From contig CAKVCZ010000023.1 of NCBI GenBank assembly GCA_934726055.1, positions 1 to 15,461 on the forward strand: a stretch of DNA of 15,461 nt. Reading direction: 5' to 3'. Position numbers and translations under genes: made by a program. How positions within the stretch are numbered: position 1 is the first letter of the stretch; every line of letters begins with the position of its first letter. This document shows positions 6,998-14,251 of the stretch, piece by piece. A model generated the notes under the pieces. That model did no database searches. It saw nothing but the letters and a program-made list of their open reading frames with translations, and had not been told where the DNA came from. This DNA is from an uncultured Candidatus Melainabacteria bacterium. GTDB lineage: Bacteria > Cyanobacteriota > Vampirovibrionia > Gastranaerophilales > Gastranaerophilaceae.

Positions 6998-7912
6998 ATG
7001 AAAAAAATAATCACTATATGTCTTATAACACTAATGATTTCAACCTGTACTGCATTTGCAGCAAAATACAAGGTTAACACCTCAGGTGTTGTAAAAACTA
7101 ACGGAAAAGTTGTTTCTCCAAGCCAAACATCAACACCAATTCAAACAAATCCATATTCAGTTTATGATGCACAAAACTACACATCTTCAAATATAGTAAA
7201 CAAAACACAAGTTCCATACATTGAACTTGTTATGGACTACTCGGGAAGTATGGTTAACTGTATTGAAGTTGCAAAAAGTGCAATGAGAACAATCATAAAC
7301 CAAATCCCGAAAACAACTTATGTAGGATTTAGAGTATTCGGACACGATAACAACGGACTTAATCCTAATAACAACAATACTTTAGCAGAAGTAAAGAGAG
7401 TCGTTAAACAAAACGGTAAATACAAAGTTGTAACAGGACACGATAAATGTCTAGGCACAGTTAGCGGATATTGTTCTGCTACAAATCAAGTTGCACCAAT
7501 AATTCAAGCGAACTCCAATATGATACTTAGCGGGATGAATTCTGTTTCTGTCGGAGGTTCAACACCGCTTGTTTATGGACTTGATAGAGCAATATATCAA
7601 GATTTTGCAAAACTTGATACCACAACACCTAAAAAAATCGTTTTAATCACGGATGGCGGAGAAAATTGCGGAGGAGATCCTTGTGCATTTGCAAAAACTC
7701 TCATGAGTAAACGAAAAGATGTTCATATAGATGTAGTTTTAGTTAACGGCTGGTTCAGTAACGGACTTAGTTGCCTTGCAAAAACAACGGGTGGCAAAGT
7801 TTACAAAGTGAACGACCTTTCAAATTTCTCAACAGTTATGGTTGAATCTATGAATTCTACTCCAACTCAAACACAAACTAAAACAAATAAATATGAATAT
7901 TACAAAGACTAG
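6998..7912 (+). CDS. Secreted von Willebrand factor A domain protein
   Basis: The 304-residue protein starts with a classic signal peptide (MKKIITICLITLMISTCTAFA, likely cut after Ala21) and should be periplasmic or secreted. After a Ser/Thr/Gln-rich spacer (about 30-70) comes a VWA domain with an apparently complete metal-ion-dependent adhesion site: D80-Y-S82-G-S84, Thr189 in GGSTPL and Asp219 in LITDGG. Cysteines cluster in and around the domain (88, 151, 159, 224, 229, 259), which suggests disulfide bonds. The tail (285-304) is Thr/Gln-rich. VWA domains usually bind protein ligands through the metal site; no partner is shown. It stands alone on the plus strand but converges on an operon that encodes a second, membrane-anchored VWA protein. 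Its last codons form half of a long perfect inverted repeat. Confidence 0.9.
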   Translation: MKKIITICLITLMISTCTAFAAKYKVNTSGVVKTNGKVVSPSQTSTPIQTNPYSVYDAQNYTSSNIVNKTQVPYIELVMDYSGSMVNCIEVAKSAMRTIINQIPKTTYVGFRVFGHDNNGLNPNNNNTLAEVKRVVKQNGKYKVVTGHDKCLGTVSGYCSATNQVAPIIQANSNMILSGMNSVSVGGSTPLVYGLDRAIYQDFAKLDTTTPKKIVLITDGGENCGGDPCAFAKTLMSKRKDVHIDVVLVNGWFSNGLSCLAKTTGGKVYKVNDLSNFSTVMVESMNSTPTQTQTKTNKYEYYKD

Positions 7913-7933
7913 AGTTTGTAATATTCATATTTA
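7888..7933. terminator. 19-bp perfect inverted repeat between convergent genes
   Basis: Bases 7888-7906 pair perfectly with 7915-7933 around the 8-base loop GACTAGAG, which contains the stop codon of the secreted VWA gene. The left arm codes for the last residues of that protein. On the minus strand the stem is followed by a T-rich tail (TTTGTTTTAGTTTG), so it fits best as the terminator of the six-gene minus operon ending at 7972; on the plus strand the tail is less T-rich. The stem has very few G-C pairs, unusual for a factor-independent terminator. Confidence 0.6.
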
Positions 7934-7971
7934 CAACTTGTAACTTTTATTGACAATGTTTTGCTATTTGT

Positions 7972-9000
7972 TTAATTTAGAGAAACTTCAAAGTTGCTAT
8001 TATACATTTTTACACTCAATCTTAATATTGTAGGTTTATATCCGTTTGGTGGTGTTGTATATGAATTTACATTCAATAAGGCTTCATAAACTTCATCACT
8101 TAATGATGGATTTGTTGTACTTACAAATTTCTTTTCAATTAGTGCACCTTGTTCGTTGACTTTAAATGTAAATACACAAGTTCCATCCCCAACTACGTTC
8201 GCAAAATTTATCTTTCTCGCTATATGATTCCTTAATTTCACTTTGTAGTCAGAAACCTCCTGCAAACTTGCAGAATTTGCCACAGTTTTTTTCTGTGTAT
8301 TTTGAGTTTGTGGCTGTGTTGTCTGAACTGGCTTATTCTGCGTTTGACCAGGTTTTGGTGAACTTTGAGATACACTTGATCCTGTTTTATTATTTGATGC
8401 AGGCACTGTTTTTACAACACTACCACTGTTCTGAACTTGGGTATTTTTACTTTGTTCACCCGGCTTTGAAACACTTTTATTCAATTTAACAATTGTTTTT
8501 TTCTCACTATCAATTTTGCTTTGCGGAGTTTTTAACACTTTTTCTTCAATGTTTTCAGGTATTTTAACTTGTTCTGATTTAATTTCAACAACTTTTTTTG
8601 CCGGAGTATCATCCCACAAACTATTTATTGACGGAATATGAACTATACCTTGATTATCATTTTTTACTGGTTTATCAAGATTATTACTTTTATCTTCAGA
8701 AATGTTACCAACAAATAATAAAATATAAAGTCCAAGTAACATACAAAAAATACAAAAAATCAACGATAACAACAACTTTTTATCAATTGGTTTTCTAACT
8801 TTTTCTTCATCTCTTTTGTTCTTAATTTCAACCTCTTTTTCTTCTATAACATGTCCTTTTGGCTGAGATTGATTAATTTCTGAATTTAGTGAAGAAACTT
8901 CTTTTTCACTCACCTTAATTTCTTCAAATATATCATTTCCGCAATCACAATATTGAGGTTTTGTTTCATATTCTGCATTACATTCTGTGCATCTGTACAT
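7972..9000 (-). CDS. TonB-like protein with N-terminal zinc ribbon
   Basis: This 342-residue protein has four parts. Residues 1-24 form a small zinc ribbon with Cys4, Cys7, Cys18 and Cys20. Residues about 75-97 are a single membrane helix. A long Ser/Thr/Gln/Pro-rich linker (about 100-235) could span the periplasm. Residues about 245-340 are a TonB C-terminal domain: a helix with YKVKLRNHIARK, then GTCVFTFKVNEQGALIEKKFVSTT and a final strand. TonB proteins couple inner-membrane proton-motive force (through ExbB/ExbD) to outer-membrane receptors; no exbB or exbD is recognisable here. The zinc ribbon would face the cytoplasm, where normal TonB has only a short tail. It is the last gene of the operon, 10 bases after its upstream neighbour, with AAGGA ahead of ATG 9000. 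Confidence 0.8.
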   Translation of the reverse strand: MYRCTECNAEYETKPQYCDCGNDIFEEIKVSEKEVSSLNSEINQSQPKGHVIEEKEVEIKNKRDEEKVRKPIDKKLLLSLIFCIFCMLLGLYILLFVGNISEDKSNNLDKPVKNDNQGIVHIPSINSLWDDTPAKKVVEIKSEQVKIPENIEEKVLKTPQSKIDSEKKTIVKLNKSVSKPGEQSKNTQVQNSGSVVKTVPASNNKTGSSVSQSSPKPGQTQNKPVQTTQPQTQNTQKKTVANSASLQEVSDYKVKLRNHIARKINFANVVGDGTCVFTFKVNEQGALIEKKFVSTTNPSLSDEVYEALLNVNSYTTPPNGYKPTILRLSVKMYNSNFEVSLN

Positions 9001-9010
9001 TCTTTTATCC

Positions 9011-9787
9011 TTATTTTATAACTCTTTCCGTATCATTGTAATCCTGAGGGGTACTGTATCTTTCATAATTAGAAATTTTTATACCTCCATCAAAATGTAC
9101 AACTGTTCGATTTGAACCTGACGGAAAATTCAAAATTGAACGACCTTGATACCCCTTTATTACCGGTGCAATATATTGAATTGCATGAGGAGTATATGAT
9201 GGTGTTGTTGACCAAGTTTTTACATTTGACACTTTGCCATATTTATCAACATCAAATGTAAATTTAAAAGCAACTCCCTGCGGAACATCTGTCAAATCTA
9301 CATCTGACATTATCTGATTTTGTAAATTTGAACGCCACTTGTTCCATTCAATTTCTTCTTGGTTTTGAGTTATAGTTTTTGTTTGAGGAACAACCTTTTC
9401 TATTTTTTTAACATTTGAATTATTATTTTTTATAATTTTTGGTTCAACATTTGTTTTTGATTCAACTTTTTGTATTGATTTTGAATTTTCAACTTTCGGT
9501 TCTGTTTTTACAACTTTTGAAACATTATTCAACACTTTTACAGATTGTGTTGTTGGAACTTTCTCTGCATTTTTTACATCAGTATTTTTTAATTCTTTTT
9601 TTGATATTTCTACCTGTTTTACTGGTAAAATTTCTGTTTTTTCAGTTTTTACATCAGGCTCAACGATAACATAATCAGAATTATATACCAACACTTTATG
9701 GTGCAACTTTGGTTTTGTTACACACATAAACAAAGTTGCTACAACGAGAACTATTAATAATGTAGTTAAAAAAGCTTTATAATTCAT
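9011..9787 (-). CDS. Membrane-anchored TonB_C-like periplasmic protein
   Basis: A 258-residue protein with an N-terminal membrane helix (about 6-23, preceded by a Lys), a Lys/Val/Pro/Asn-rich extended linker (about 24-145) and a C-terminal domain (about 146-242) resembling TonB_C: an opening helix WNKWRSNLQNQIM, then GVAFKFTFDVDKYGKVSNVKTWSTTPSYTPHA and a closing strand. The same order of parts as the next gene downstream, minus the zinc ribbon, suggests the two are distant paralogues. Its ATG overlaps the stop of the preceding gene as TAATG, a sign of translational coupling. Instead of a receptor-facing end it has an extra hydrophilic tail (243-258). It could be an energy transducer, or a structural envelope component using the same fold. 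Confidence 0.7.
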   Translation of the reverse strand: MNYKAFLTTLLIVLVVATLFMCVTKPKLHHKVLVYNSDYVIVEPDVKTEKTEILPVKQVEISKKELKNTDVKNAEKVPTTQSVKVLNNVSKVVKTEPKVENSKSIQKVESKTNVEPKIIKNNNSNVKKIEKVVPQTKTITQNQEEIEWNKWRSNLQNQIMSDVDLTDVPQGVAFKFTFDVDKYGKVSNVKTWSTTPSYTPHAIQYIAPVIKGYQGRSILNFPSGSNRTVVHFDGGIKISNYERYSTPQDYNDTERVIK

Positions 9788-11385
9788 TATTCTCTATCTG
9801 TTTTAGCAAGTAATTCATCACAAGCAGAATTTTCAAATCTTGTTGAACTCAACATATATGTTTCCGCAATCAAAATTGCTGTCGGAACAAGTGCTGCTAA
9901 GCAACTTTTTAGCATCCCGCTCAAATCTTCACCCATTTCTTGCATAAAATATGACACATTCATCGTAAACTCAATAAAAATAATTGCCAAACCTATTGTG
10001 AAAGACTGACGCATTTCTATATTTAATTTTCTTATACCTTCCATACCTAAAAATTCAACACCATGTTGCATAAAGTTACTAAAACCATCTTTACGCAATA
10101 TGTTCGATGATTGAATTTTTTTGTTGCAAGTAAACGCATTTACAAATGCAAAAAATGCAAATATTATCATAATTGAAGCTAAAACTAAAAATACAGGACT
10201 AAATCTCATGCCGGAAATTCTTATCCATCCTGCTGCTTCTGGGAAACACATTGCCAAGGTATTTGATACACCATAAGCAAGAACAGGTGCTGTTAAAATA
10301 CCCAGCGTTATTTCTCCGACAGATTTTAATTGCAATATAAAGATTTTGTCTTTTATTTTATTTAATTTATTTTTACTCAAGTTATTTGCATATCTTACAA
10401 TCCACTGTTGATACTCTTTAACAACAGTTTCAAAATCTTCTCTGTATTCAACTTTGTCCAAATTTTCCGATAATTCCACACTATTATGTTTAAAATATCC
10501 GCAAGCAAGAGCTAACGTTGCAGCTGTACCTACAAAAAATAAAGATATTAAAACTGCAAAAATTTGCATTGAATCAGCATTTAGATAATATAAAACATTT
10601 ATCAAATATACAGAAACAAAAAATATTGCAGATAGAGCAATCATAAATTTTTCTGCAATACGTGAAGTAACTGAATCTTCACCGGATTTATTTTGTAAAA
10701 ACAAAAATACTCCTTGCTTTAAAGTTAATCCAATACCATAAATTATAATCATATACATAATCAACAACTTTAAGTTTGTTGGCATTTGAATTATATTTTG
10801 AGCATCTTCTAACGGCAAACCAGTTAAATAATTAGATACACCAAAAGAAGAAACCAAAGACATAATAAGCAGTGCTATATGCAAAACCACTCCGGATTTT
10901 GAGTTCATTGATAGTTTATGTTTTAAATCATTAATTTCATTATCTGTATCTTTTGTAATAGCAATTCTAACTTGCTCTAATTCAGCTTTTCTTTTTTCTA
11001 TCTTTAATCTTGCATTTACATTAACATCTTCACCATACAAATCTCTCAAATCGGATTCTGTTAGATTTTCTTCCGCAAGTTTTGTATTCAATGAAGATCC
11101 TATTGTTTTAATTGTAATATAATCATCAGTGCCATCAATCATTATTTTACAAACCTTGTCAACTTCCAATTTTGCAGGAACAACTTTTCCTTTGAACAAG
11201 AATCGGTCATTATTAAATTGATTTAAAACTGTACATTTGTTTGTATTTGCATCATATTGAACAGCTAACATACAGTCAAAATCAACATCTAACTTAAAGT
11301 CAAAACCGTCTTTTGAACAAATATTGACCAATTCTTTATCACTAAATGTTTTTTCTTTATTTTTTGTACTTATAGTAAATGCCAT
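9787..11385 (-). CDS. Polytopic membrane protein with possible FHA-like N-terminal domain
   Basis: I do not recognise the family. The 532-residue product (ATG 11385, with TAGGA 5 bases upstream) begins with about 100 soluble residues of beta-strand character (alternating hydrophobics, a motif CSKDGFDF, and NQFNNDRFLFKG), which resembles a degenerate FHA fold; FHA domains bind phosphothreonine, but I cannot confirm the key residues. A charged helical stretch (about 105-160) follows. Then come about eight membrane helices, near 165-186, 205-230, 246-268, 274-298, 357-380, 395-418, 460-482 and 490-512, with a charged cytoplasmic-looking segment at about 300-355. No ExbB/MotA signature is evident. 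It sits 7 bases after the VWA gene and overlaps the next gene as TAATG, so it is central to the operon and may be its membrane platform. Confidence 0.75.
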   Translation of the reverse strand: MAFTISTKNKEKTFSDKELVNICSKDGFDFKLDVDFDCMLAVQYDANTNKCTVLNQFNNDRFLFKGKVVPAKLEVDKVCKIMIDGTDDYITIKTIGSSLNTKLAEENLTESDLRDLYGEDVNVNARLKIEKRKAELEQVRIAITKDTDNEINDLKHKLSMNSKSGVVLHIALLIMSLVSSFGVSNYLTGLPLEDAQNIIQMPTNLKLLIMYMIIIYGIGLTLKQGVFLFLQNKSGEDSVTSRIAEKFMIALSAIFFVSVYLINVLYYLNADSMQIFAVLISLFFVGTAATLALACGYFKHNSVELSENLDKVEYREDFETVVKEYQQWIVRYANNLSKNKLNKIKDKIFILQLKSVGEITLGILTAPVLAYGVSNTLAMCFPEAAGWIRISGMRFSPVFLVLASIMIIFAFFAFVNAFTCNKKIQSSNILRKDGFSNFMQHGVEFLGMEGIRKLNIEMRQSFTIGLAIIFIEFTMNVSYFMQEMGEDLSGMLKSCLAALVPTAILIAETYMLSSTRFENSACDELLAKTDRE

Positions 11386-11392
11386 TATTTTC

Positions 11393-12061
11393 CTACCTTC
11401 CGATTGCATCTAAAAATCTTCTTTGTGCTTTTTGTGCGTTTTGTTCATTTGCAACAACTAATTTCTTCTCTCCTAAAACAGGACCTAACTTAGTTTTAAC
11501 TAAATCTAATTTTTCAGGGTGTGCATACGCAAACATCATTGATATTTCCGGAATATATTTTTGAACAGATTTAACATTTTCAGGCAATGTTTCCCAATTG
11601 ATTTGGTTTTCAACAGCACCCTCATTTTCTAAATCACCTATTACAACAACAGATGGAACATATCCTTCTTTTTTCATTGCAATGCAATGCTCAAATGCTT
11701 TTTTAATACCTAATCCATACGCAGTACCGTAATCTTTTTCATCATACTTCGTAAAAGCTTCCAATGCCTTTGTTATTCCTGATGCATCACTTGGAGCACC
11801 TTCATAAATTAAGTATGAAGATTGAGAAACTTTTAAAATTTTTATTTCGTCTTCAGGATCAAGAATTGAACATAAAGATTTTAAATATTTTATCTCTGAC
11901 GGTAACATTTTTTGATTTGATGCAGAAGAATCCACTACAAAAACTATTGCAGCTTTATGAAAATCATCAACCTTTATATTTTTACATATTACGTACAATA
12001 ATTTTGCAATTACACAAATTGCTAAAAATAAAATACCTATGATAACTAATCTTTTATTCAT
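11393..12061 (-). CDS. Membrane-anchored VWA domain protein
   Basis: A 222-residue protein with one N-terminal membrane helix (about 5-26) and a compact VWA domain outside the cytoplasm. The metal site looks intact: D44-S45-S46-A47-S48 fits DxSxS, Thr113 in YGTAYG is the likely third ligand, and Asp143 in VIGDLENEG the fourth. The anchoring plus VWA layout recalls BatA/BatB-type proteins, but it lacks their C-terminal membrane helices. It probably recruits or senses a periplasmic partner, perhaps the VirB10-like or TonB_C-like proteins of the same operon (inference). GAGGGA precedes ATG 12061, which is 12 bases past the stop of the upstream gene; the stop is 7 bases from the next start. The secreted VWA protein encoded at 6998-7912 shares the motif, but the two are not close in sequence. 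Confidence 0.85.
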   Translation of the reverse strand: MNKRLVIIGILFLAICVIAKLLYVICKNIKVDDFHKAAIVFVVDSSASNQKMLPSEIKYLKSLCSILDPEDEIKILKVSQSSYLIYEGAPSDASGITKALEAFTKYDEKDYGTAYGLGIKKAFEHCIAMKKEGYVPSVVVIGDLENEGAVENQINWETLPENVKSVQKYIPEISMMFAYAHPEKLDLVKTKLGPVLGEKKLVVANEQNAQKAQRRFLDAIGR

Positions 12062-12073
12062 TATTTTCCCTCG

Positions 12074-13126
12074 CTAATATAATGTAACATTTAAAGGTTT
12101 TACCAACTTGACTTCTAATTCAGTAAATACAGGAATTTCTGCATCTACACCTCTTTCAATTGCAGCACTGGCAGCAGCTGTACCTGCACCAACACCTGCT
12201 CCTATTGCCATGGATTTACCCCAATTGACATCCGAACCTGTTGCACTTGAAATAGCTGCAACTATTAATGCTCCAACAACACCTATCACTGCACCTTTTG
12301 CAACACCGGAAACTGTTCTTTTTATTTTGCCTTCATTAGTTATTGAAAAGTCAATTTTTTCTGTTGAAATTCTATAAACATTACCATCATCAGTAGTTAC
12401 ACTCTCAAAATCAATTACAACTCTACCGTTGCGAGAACCGTATGCTGCGTGTCTTGCTTTTGATAAATGTCCTTTAACAAGACTTCCTTGAGGAGCAACA
12501 AGTCTGCTCTTATACACCCAATCTTCGGTTAATACAGCAACAACTTCATCCCCAACCGATGCAGTTGCCGTATTTAAAGGTGTTTTTAGATATGTATTAA
12601 ATATTGTACCCTTTGATATCTGACCGACATAACCTTTTAGTACATTATTCTCCTCTTTTTGGGTCTGAGAAGTTTTGCTTTGATTAACTGTTGCCGGCTG
12701 ATTATTTTGAGTAAAATCATACACATTTGCTTTGTTTGTTAAAACTTTTTCTGCTTGTTTGCTAAATGTAGAAAGATAATTCGTATTTTGAGATTGCTCA
12801 AAAACTAAACCTTGTTTTTTTAACAGTTTTTTTATTGCATTGTCAATTTTTTTATCACTTGTAGATTGAAAATAATAAAACAAATTAGCACTGCTTTGCT
12901 GCAAAATAACAACCACATAATCCGAACTATTTTTTGCTGAATAAGCTAAATAAGGATTTTTCTTCTGCAATATATACGTTTTTTCTGATGAAAAACCATT
13001 TTCAACAAGGGCTCTTACAGTATTTACATTTGCATTTTTGACAAAATATAAATTACTTACAGCAAAACAAACTTGATTTGATAATAAGTAAAAAGCACAA
13101 ATAATAAACGCTAAAAATTTCTTCAT
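12074..13126 (-). CDS. Periplasmic protein with VirB10/TrbI-like beta domain
   Basis: The 350-residue product opens with a signal peptide (1-22, ending VCFA). Residues about 25-135 are a mixed alpha/beta part I do not recognise, and about 136-162 a Gln/Asn/Thr-rich spacer. From 165 a segment follows the VirB10/TrbI pattern: KGTIFNTYLKTPLNT, then GDEVVAVLTEDW, a 'PQGSLVKGH' turn and GRVVIDFESVTTDDG. VirB10 proteins bridge inner and outer membranes in type IV secretion. Next comes a long Gly/Ala-rich stretch (about 274-326) able to insert into a membrane, then a last strand, IPVFTELEVKLVKPLNV. No other type IV secretion gene is visible, so the fold was probably adopted for another envelope role. 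Its ATG overlaps the previous stop as ATGA, and ATG 13126 is therefore the start. Confidence 0.7.
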   Translation of the reverse strand: MKKFLAFIICAFYLLSNQVCFAVSNLYFVKNANVNTVRALVENGFSSEKTYILQKKNPYLAYSAKNSSDYVVVILQQSSANLFYYFQSTSDKKIDNAIKKLLKKQGLVFEQSQNTNYLSTFSKQAEKVLTNKANVYDFTQNNQPATVNQSKTSQTQKEENNVLKGYVGQISKGTIFNTYLKTPLNTATASVGDEVVAVLTEDWVYKSRLVAPQGSLVKGHLSKARHAAYGSRNGRVVIDFESVTTDDGNVYRISTEKIDFSITNEGKIKRTVSGVAKGAVIGVVGALIVAAISSATGSDVNWGKSMAIGAGVGAGTAAASAAIERGVDAEIPVFTELEVKLVKPLNVTLY

Positions 13127-13434
13127 TTATTAATTTCTCCACTTCTTTCATATTTTGTAGATGTAGTCTGCTTCGTAATAGTTACATCACCCGTATTTTC
13201 AAATTTTATTAAATAATCAACGACTTGAAAAGACAACGGATTATGCATTTTTGGTATTTTAAAGCAAATTCCAACCGTAACAAGAATTGTCAACACAAAA
13301 ATACCAATGCAATAATATTTTAAATTCTTATTGCTTAAAAACAATAATATCGCAATCGTTAAAACTACTATTAATAATAAAATTACAGCTAATACCATAT
13401 AAACATTATATGTCCAAAATAACTTATTAAGCAA
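13123..13434 (-). CDS. Small two-helix membrane protein, first gene of the operon
   Basis: Up to 103 residues with two membrane helices (about 12-33 and 40-60) separated by a positively charged loop (SNKNLKYY), so the loop is likely cytoplasmic and the polar C-terminal tail (61-103) outside. I do not recognise a family. The gene is tied to the next by an ATGA overlap, so it is real, but its start is uncertain. The longest reading begins at a TTG (13434) without a visible ribosome site; an ATG at 13398 would give 91 residues, and a TATAAT lies only 7 bases ahead of it, so the mRNA might begin at this ATG and be leaderless. It could be a small partner or regulator of the downstream envelope proteins. 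Confidence 0.65.
   Translation of the reverse strand: MLNKLFWTYNVYMVLAVILLLIVVLTIAILLFLSNKNLKYYCIGIFVLTILVTVGICFKIPKMHNPLSFQVVDYLIKFENTGDVTITKQTTSTKYERSGEINK
13405..13434 (-). promoter_or_regulatory. Candidate promoter of the six-gene operon
   Basis: On the minus strand TTGCTT (13434-13429) and a perfect TATAAT (13410-13405) are 18 bases apart. Transcription would start close to 13398, which is exactly an ATG in the frame of the first gene. If genuine, it places the promoter inside the longer reading of that gene and argues for the shorter, leaderless product. Confidence 0.4.
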
Positions 13435-13481
13435 AGATTTACAGAATTTTTAACAATATTTAATTTTAATTTACATAATAT

Positions 13482-13509
13482 TTTACAAACAGCAACTCAA
13501 TGATATAAT
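13482..13509 (+). promoter_or_regulatory. Predicted promoter of the small secreted protein
   Basis: TTTACA (13482-13487), a 16-base spacer and TATAAT (13504-13509) preceded by TGA, giving an extended -10 (TGaTATAAT). Transcription would start near 13516. AAGGAG (13532-13537) is a strong ribosome site 8 bases before ATG 13546. This is the strongest promoter plus ribosome-site pair in the window and suggests high expression. Confidence 0.8.
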
Positions 13510-13545
13510 CATGTTGAAGAATAAATTAAATAAGGAGAATAATAA

Positions 13546-14184
13546 ATGAATAAAAAATTATTAACTACATTATTTTTAGTTGTATCATTATTTTCAAGTA
13601 ATGCCTACGCAGATTCCGTTCAAACAAATACCGTAAGCAGTTCAGCAACTGTAAAAGCAAACATAGCAACAATGAGAACTCAACTAAATTCTATTCAAAG
13701 AAAATTGAATTCAATTACAACAACACATAGAGCAAATATTGATAATTTAATAGTAAACTTACTTCCGGCAGAACAGGTTAACGTATATAAACAAGAAATG
13801 CAAGTTCTAAGCGGAGAATCAACCCTTAAATCAGTTATAAATTTTGATGTTACAGACTATGCAACAAATAAGTTAAACAAATATCTAAACACAACAAATG
13901 CAAAAACTAAATTAACAAATTTAACTACAAGTCAAAAGGCAGCTATCAAAAAAGATTTAAACAATTTAGAAACAGTTAAAACATCTTATACTCAAGTTTT
14001 TGAACAAACAAAAGAATTACTAAAAAATGCTAAAAATGACCCTGTTGCTACAATAATATTAAGAGATGATATTGCAAATCTTATAACAAGTCAAAAAAGA
14101 GTTTTAAATGAAACTAAAAATATAGCAAAATTAACATCAAACTTAAACAAGACAGCACTAAAAGCAGGAGTTACTCTAAAATAG
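13546..14184 (+). CDS. Small secreted helical protein of unknown function
   Basis: The 212-residue product has a clear signal peptide (1-22, hydrophobic core LLTTLFLVVSLF, cut after AYA) and should be periplasmic or exported. The mature part is almost entirely polar and helix-forming, rich in Thr, Asn, Lys and Leu, with heptad-like stretches at about 35-55, 110-150 and 165-205; there are no cysteines and no membrane helices. I recognise no family. Strong promoter, strong ribosome site and a dedicated terminator mark it as a single-gene, probably abundant product, such as an envelope structural or adaptor protein (inference). It is divergent from the six-gene operon, with 111 bases between the annotated starts, so the two could share regulation. 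Confidence 0.8.
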   Translation: MNKKLLTTLFLVVSLFSSNAYADSVQTNTVSSSATVKANIATMRTQLNSIQRKLNSITTTHRANIDNLIVNLLPAEQVNVYKQEMQVLSGESTLKSVINFDVTDYATNKLNKYLNTTNAKTKLTNLTTSQKAAIKKDLNNLETVKTSYTQVFEQTKELLKNAKNDPVATIILRDDIANLITSQKRVLNETKNIAKLTSNLNKTALKAGVTLK

Positions 14185-14205
14185 AAAGATATTAATGATA
14201 AACAG

Positions 14206-14236
14206 AAAGCCACACTATGACAGATGTGGCTTTTTT
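14206..14236 (+). terminator. Rho-independent terminator of the small secreted protein gene
   Basis: AAAGCCACA (14206-14214) and TGTGGCTTT (14225-14233) form a 9-bp stem with a 10-base loop, running into six T (14231-14236). It starts 22 bases after the stop codon. On the minus strand the same stem precedes a weaker T-rich stretch, so it could also limit transcription from the convergent gene at 14252. Confidence 0.93.
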
Positions 14237-14251
14237 CGACTTTTGTTATTT

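Noticed and set aside
8238..8700. Low-complexity Gln/Thr/Pro-coding stretch as a nucleotide repeat array or CRISPR
   Set aside because: There is no regular unit length or spacer structure; it is the linker of the zinc-ribbon TonB-like protein.
12108..12377. Plus-strand 89-codon Ala/Pro-rich frame
   Set aside because: Antisense shadow of the Gly/Ala-rich segment of the VirB10-like gene.
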